A stretch of DNA of 10,025 nucleotides from Phycisphaerales bacterium (GTDB lineage Bacteria > Planctomycetota > Phycisphaerae > Phycisphaerales > SM1A02): positions 1-10,025 of the forward strand of contig JAGQOI010000209.1 in assembly GCA_020427625.1 (NCBI GenBank), read 5' to 3'. Position 1 is the first letter of the stretch, and every line of letters starts with the position of its first letter. The translations under genes and the position numbers were made by a program. Positions 6,778 to 10,025 of the stretch are shown here, one piece after another. The notes beneath the pieces were generated by a model. It ran no database searches. It was not told where the DNA came from and saw nothing but the letters and a program-made list of their open reading frames with translations.

Positions 6778-7940
6778 GTTCGCTCCGCGTGCCCGCAGCA
6801 CTGTTCGACCAGGCGCTCGACGATGGTCCGGGCGCGCGACATCTCGTCGCGCGGCACGAACTCGTCCGGCCGGTGCGCGACCGTGATCGATCCCGGGCCG
6901 CACAACACGCATTCGAATCCCGCCCGCGCCAGCCAGCCGGCGTCGCTCGAGAAGGACACGCCACGCGTCGTCGACTGGTCGAGCACTCCGCACAGCGTCC
7001 GGTGCACCGACGACGCCTCGTCGAGCAGCATCGGGGGATTGTCGTTGATGATCTCGACCTCAGCCGGCGCGCCCGCGTCCTCGACGGCGCAGCGCACGCG
7101 GGCGATCGTCGCATCGCTCGCCTGCCCCGGCAGGAGTCGGATGCCGACCTCGACGACGCAGCGGTCGGGGATGACGTTGAGCGCCGTGCCGCCCCGGATC
7201 CGCATCACGCCCAGCAGCGGGTTCGGCACGTCGGGAAAGAATGCGCTCGTCTCGACCCGTTCGCCCTCGAAGGCGCGGCGGAGTTCGTCGAGGGCGGCGA
7301 GCACCGGGATCATGTCGTGCACGGCGTTGTGACCGAGGTGCGGCGACCCGCTATGGGCGCTGCGCCCGTGCGTCGTGATGCGCATCTTGAGGTGACCCTT
7401 GTGCATCCGCACCGCCCGGAGCGAGGTCGGCTCGCCGATGAGCACCGCGCGCGGGAACGACTCGACGTCCGCCGTCGCGATGAACGCCTGCGCGCCGAGC
7501 GACCCGACCTCCTCGTCGTAGGTCAGGATCAGCGCGAGAGGCGACGCGAGGCGATCCGGATCGGTCGCCGCCATCACGTTGACGGCGATGGCGTCGAACC
7601 CCTTCATGTCACAGGCGCCGCGGGCGACGAGACGATCGTCGATTGTGCGCAGCGTGAACGGATTCCCGGTCCATTCCGGCTCGTCGGCGGGAACGGTGTC
7701 GAGATGCCCGTTGAGCACGAGGCCGTCGCGTTCGTCGGTCGGCGCGGGACCCGTGCGAACCACGAGCGTCGCCTTGTCGCCGGCCGCGCTGTGATGGGTC
7801 GACACGTCGAGGCCCGGTCGATCGAGGTAGTCGGCGATGAAGGCGACGAGGTCGAGATTGGACCGGTCGCTCGTCGTGTCGAACGCGACGAGTCGCGCGA
7901 GCAGCACATCATCCGGGAGCACCGAAGGCATGGGCGGCAT
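6774..7940 (-). CDS. M20-family metallo-deacylase, ArgE/DapE-like
   Basis: A di-metal amidohydrolase of the family that includes acetylornithine deacetylase (ArgE) and succinyl-diaminopimelate desuccinylase; it removes acyl groups from amino acids. The 388-residue protein has the expected ligands: H79 and D81 in GHLDTVP, bridging D111 in GACDMKG, catalytic E143 and ligand E144 in YDEEVGS, E170 in IGEPTS and H356 near the C-terminus. The dimerisation/lid domain, about 178-290, includes HGRSAHSGSP. Sequence style is closest to ArgE, but substrate cannot be read from sequence alone. It is the first gene of a minus-strand operon and is coupled to hutF by an ATGA overlap, which suggests a link to histidine degradation, for example hydrolysis of N-formylglutamate. 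Two starts are possible, at 7940 and 7931 (MPSVL); neither has a clear ribosome binding site. Confidence 0.9.
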   Translation of the reverse strand: MPPMPSVLPDDVLLARLVAFDTTSDRSNLDLVAFIADYLDRPGLDVSTHHSAAGDKATLVVRTGPAPTDERDGLVLNGHLDTVPADEPEWTGNPFTLRTIDDRLVARGACDMKGFDAIAVNVMAATDPDRLASPLALILTYDEEVGSLGAQAFIATADVESFPRAVLIGEPTSLRAVRMHKGHLKMRITTHGRSAHSGSPHLGHNAVHDMIPVLAALDELRRAFEGERVETSAFFPDVPNPLLGVMRIRGGTALNVIPDRCVVEVGIRLLPGQASDATIARVRCAVEDAGAPAEVEIINDNPPMLLDEASSVHRTLCGVLDQSTTRGVSFSSDAGWLARAGFECVLCGPGSITVAHRPDEFVPRDEMSRARTIVERLVEQCCGHAERT

Positions 7941-7961
7941 GGTACCCGGCGTGCCGCTCGG

Positions 7962-7989
7962 TTGCGGCGTTCGGCGGTCCGGCTAGGAT
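7962..7989 (+). promoter_or_regulatory. Putative promoter of the S9 peptidase gene
   Basis: TTGCGG (7962-7967) and TAGGAT (7984-7989) lie 16 bases apart in the 86-bp gap between the divergent deacylase and peptidase genes. Transcription would start near 7996, giving a leader of about 30 bases with GGAG at 8017-8020, six bases before the ATG at 8027. I see no clear promoter for the opposite direction. Confidence 0.45.
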
Positions 7990-8026
7990 GGCGCGGCCCG
8001 TCCGCCCACCCGCACCGGAGTGTCCC

Positions 8027-10025
8027 ATGGCGACCCGATCGACCCGGAATCGTCGCGGCGCAGTGCGCCGCCTGACCTACACGCCCGACGATCTCACGCA
8101 GTTCATCGTGCCGAGCGACGCCCGGATCTCGCCCGACGGCGCGCAGGTCCTCTTCACGCGCAAGCACGTCGGCGAGAAGAACGACTACGCGACGAACCTC
8201 TGGATCGCGCCCGCCGACGGCGGCGAGCCGCGGGCGTTCACCTCGGGCGACAAGGACACGCACGGTCGTTGGTCGCCGGACGGCGCGACCATCGCCTTCA
8301 CGAGCGGGCGCGTGAAGGGCCAGTCGCAGATCTACACGATTCCCGCGACGGGCGGCGAAGCGAGGGCGCTCACGTCGTTCCCCGAGGGCAGGATCGCGGG
8401 CTTCCGCTGGTCGCCCGACGGATCGTGCCTCGCGGTGAAGTTCCGCGAAGCCGACCCGGACTGGACGCAGGCCGCGGCGAAGGCGCGGGAGGAGAAGGGA
8501 CTCAGCGAGCCCGCCCGGGTGCTCGACGACTGGTGGTACCGGCTCGACGGCGACGGGTACTTCAATGCGCAGCGCTTCCAGTTGTTCATCGTCGACGTCG
8601 CGAGCGGCACGCACCGGCGCCTCTACGACAAGGACACGCTCGGCGACTTCACGTTCGACTTCTCACCGGACGGCCGGAAGATCGCCGCGACGACGAACCG
8701 CGACCGGCGCGCCCTCGCCAGCCCGTGGAAGGACGAGATCATCCTCATCGACGTGAAATCCGGACGCCTCCGGCCGATCGCGGGCTTCCCCGAGGGACCG
8801 AAGGGCGAGGTCCGATGGTCTCCGGACGGACGCATGCTCGCCTGGGCCGGGCGCCTGGGCGGCGAGGACGGGCTGTACTCGACGGACAACATCGAGCTGT
8901 TCGTCGGCGATCCGAAGACGGGCAAGGCGCGCAGCCTGACGGGGCGCGAGGACTACTGCCTCATGTCCGTCGCGCTGGGCGACATCGCCGAGGCGTCGTT
9001 CAGCCCGTCGATCGAGTGGAGTCGCGATTCGAAGCGCGTCTTCTTCCGGCTCGGCCATCACGGCGAGATGCACATCGCGTCCGTGCGACGTTCCGGCGGC
9101 GCCGTCGAACTTCACACGCGGGGTCACGCCGTCCACGACCTCGGCACGATGGACGACGCGGGCCGGCGCATGGCGCTCGTGCGCTACACGACGACGAACC
9201 TGCCCGAGGTGCACGTCGCGGACCTCGACGCGCCGAACCTCGCGCCGCGCGCCGTCACGCACTTCAACGCGCCGCTCCAGAAGGCGCGACAGGCGTCGAA
9301 GATCACGTCGCAGTGGATCACGACGGCCGACGGCACCAAGGTCCACACGTGGGTCATGATGCCGCCGCATCACACGAGCGGCAGCCGGAAGAAGTATCCC
9401 GCCGTGCTCGAGATCCACGGCGGCCCGCATGCGCAGTACGGCGTCGGATTCTTCCACGAGTTCCAGTGTCTCGCGGCCGCGGGATACGTCGTGGTCTTCT
9501 CGAACCCGCGGGGCAGCAAGGGCTACGGGCGCGACCACTGTCACGCGATCCGCGGGCAATGGGGCACGGCCGACTGGGTCGACATCCAGGCCGTCACCGA
9601 CTTCATGACGAACCACCCCAACATCGACGCGGGACGCATGGGCGTGATGGGCGGCAGCTACGGCGGGTACATGACGAACTGGGTCATCGGCCACACGAAC
9701 GTCTTCGCCGGCGCGATCACCGATCGCTGCGTCTCGAACCTCGTCACCATGGGCGGGACGAGCGACTACCCGGACATGCCCGACCGGTACTTCCCCGGCA
9801 ACTTCTGGGATCGGCCGGAAGCGCGCTGGGAGCAGAGCCCGATCCGGCACTTCGGCAACGTGCGCACGCCGACGCTCATCATTCACAGCGAAGGCGATCT
9901 CCGCTGCAACGTCGAGCAGTCCGAGCAGGTGTTCATGGCCCTGAAGATCCGGAACGTCCCGTGCCGCTTCGTCCGCTACCCGCGATCGACGAGTCACGGC
10001 ATGAGCCGCAGCGGCCCGCCGGACC
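8027..10025 (+). CDS. S9-family serine peptidase (acylaminoacyl-peptidase-like), 3' end cut by the window
   Basis: A prolyl-oligopeptidase-superfamily serine peptidase, probably cytosolic because the N-terminus (MATRSTRNRRG) is basic with no signal peptide. Residues about 20-400 form a beta-propeller with repeated WSPDG/FSPDG blade motifs, which in this superfamily screens out large substrates. From about 410 an alpha/beta hydrolase domain follows: EIHGGPHAQYG, the nucleophile S544 in GGSYGGYM, D624 in SEGDLRCNVEQSEQ and H657 in STSHGMSRSG, so the whole triad is inside the window. Its spacing fits the S9C group (acylaminoacyl-peptidase or dipeptidyl-peptidase V-like enzymes that release blocked or unblocked residues from peptides). 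The window contains 666 complete codons; by comparison with the family only a few tens of residues should be missing. The ATG at 8027 has GGAG six bases upstream. Confidence 0.94.
   Translation, partial: MATRSTRNRRGAVRRLTYTPDDLTQFIVPSDARISPDGAQVLFTRKHVGEKNDYATNLWIAPADGGEPRAFTSGDKDTHGRWSPDGATIAFTSGRVKGQSQIYTIPATGGEARALTSFPEGRIAGFRWSPDGSCLAVKFREADPDWTQAAAKAREEKGLSEPARVLDDWWYRLDGDGYFNAQRFQLFIVDVASGTHRRLYDKDTLGDFTFDFSPDGRKIAATTNRDRRALASPWKDEIILIDVKSGRLRPIAGFPEGPKGEVRWSPDGRMLAWAGRLGGEDGLYSTDNIELFVGDPKTGKARSLTGREDYCLMSVALGDIAEASFSPSIEWSRDSKRVFFRLGHHGEMHIASVRRSGGAVELHTRGHAVHDLGTMDDAGRRMALVRYTTTNLPEVHVADLDAPNLAPRAVTHFNAPLQKARQASKITSQWITTADGTKVHTWVMMPPHHTSGSRKKYPAVLEIHGGPHAQYGVGFFHEFQCLAAAGYVVVFSNPRGSKGYGRDHCHAIRGQWGTADWVDIQAVTDFMTNHPNIDAGRMGVMGGSYGGYMTNWVIGHTNVFAGAITDRCVSNLVTMGGTSDYPDMPDRYFPGNFWDRPEARWEQSPIRHFGNVRTPTLIIHSEGDLRCNVEQSEQVFMALKIRNVPCRFVRYPRSTSHGMSRSGPPD

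Noticed and set aside
6789..8075. Plus-strand open frame of 428 residues across the M20 gene
   Set aside because: It is antisense to a gene with a complete metal site, and its translation is arginine-rich with no family features.

Overview
The window is GC-rich bacterial DNA (by eye about two thirds G+C, with strong G/C preference at third codon positions) holding seven protein genes and one tRNA. GGAG-type ribosome binding sites precede several starts. The gene mix (a CsrA homologue, a full-length but divergent CTP synthase, HutF, large secreted and cytosolic peptidases) and the style of the CTP synthase suggest a free-living, possibly planctomycete-like (Phycisphaerae) bacterium. That placement is a guess; nothing here fixes the taxon.

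Layout. 1-975 (minus) is the N-terminal third of an exported M1-family aminopeptidase that runs off the left edge. It is divergent from pyrG (1095-2969, plus), a CTP synthase with N- and C-terminal extensions and an unusual nucleotide-binding loop, apparently transcribed from a promoter that would make its mRNA leaderless. A CAU-anticodon tRNA with a clear promoter follows (3091-3164). About 420 bp without a convincing gene leads into 3587-4231 (plus), which encodes a CsrA RNA-binding domain fused to a degenerate response-regulator receiver domain. Its leader has a GGA-bearing hairpin and GGA motifs at the ribosome binding site, as expected for CsrA autoregulation.

Convergent to this is a three-gene minus-strand operon with two 4-bp ATGA start/stop overlaps: an ArgE/DapE-like M20 deacylase (7940 to 6774), formimidoylglutamate deiminase hutF (6777 to 5473), and a gene of foreign-looking composition (5476 to 4259) whose C-terminus carries an ApeA-like HEPN domain with an Rx4H motif. 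The first two fit histidine degradation (formiminoglutamate to formylglutamate, then possibly to glutamate). The third looks like a later acquisition translationally hitched to the metabolic operon, and may be an RNase-type defence or stress gene.

Divergent from the operon, 8027 to the right edge (plus) is a nearly complete S9-family serine peptidase with beta-propeller and alpha/beta-hydrolase domains and its full catalytic triad. The two regions most worth following up are the CsrA-pseudoreceiver fusion with its leader and the coupled HEPN gene.
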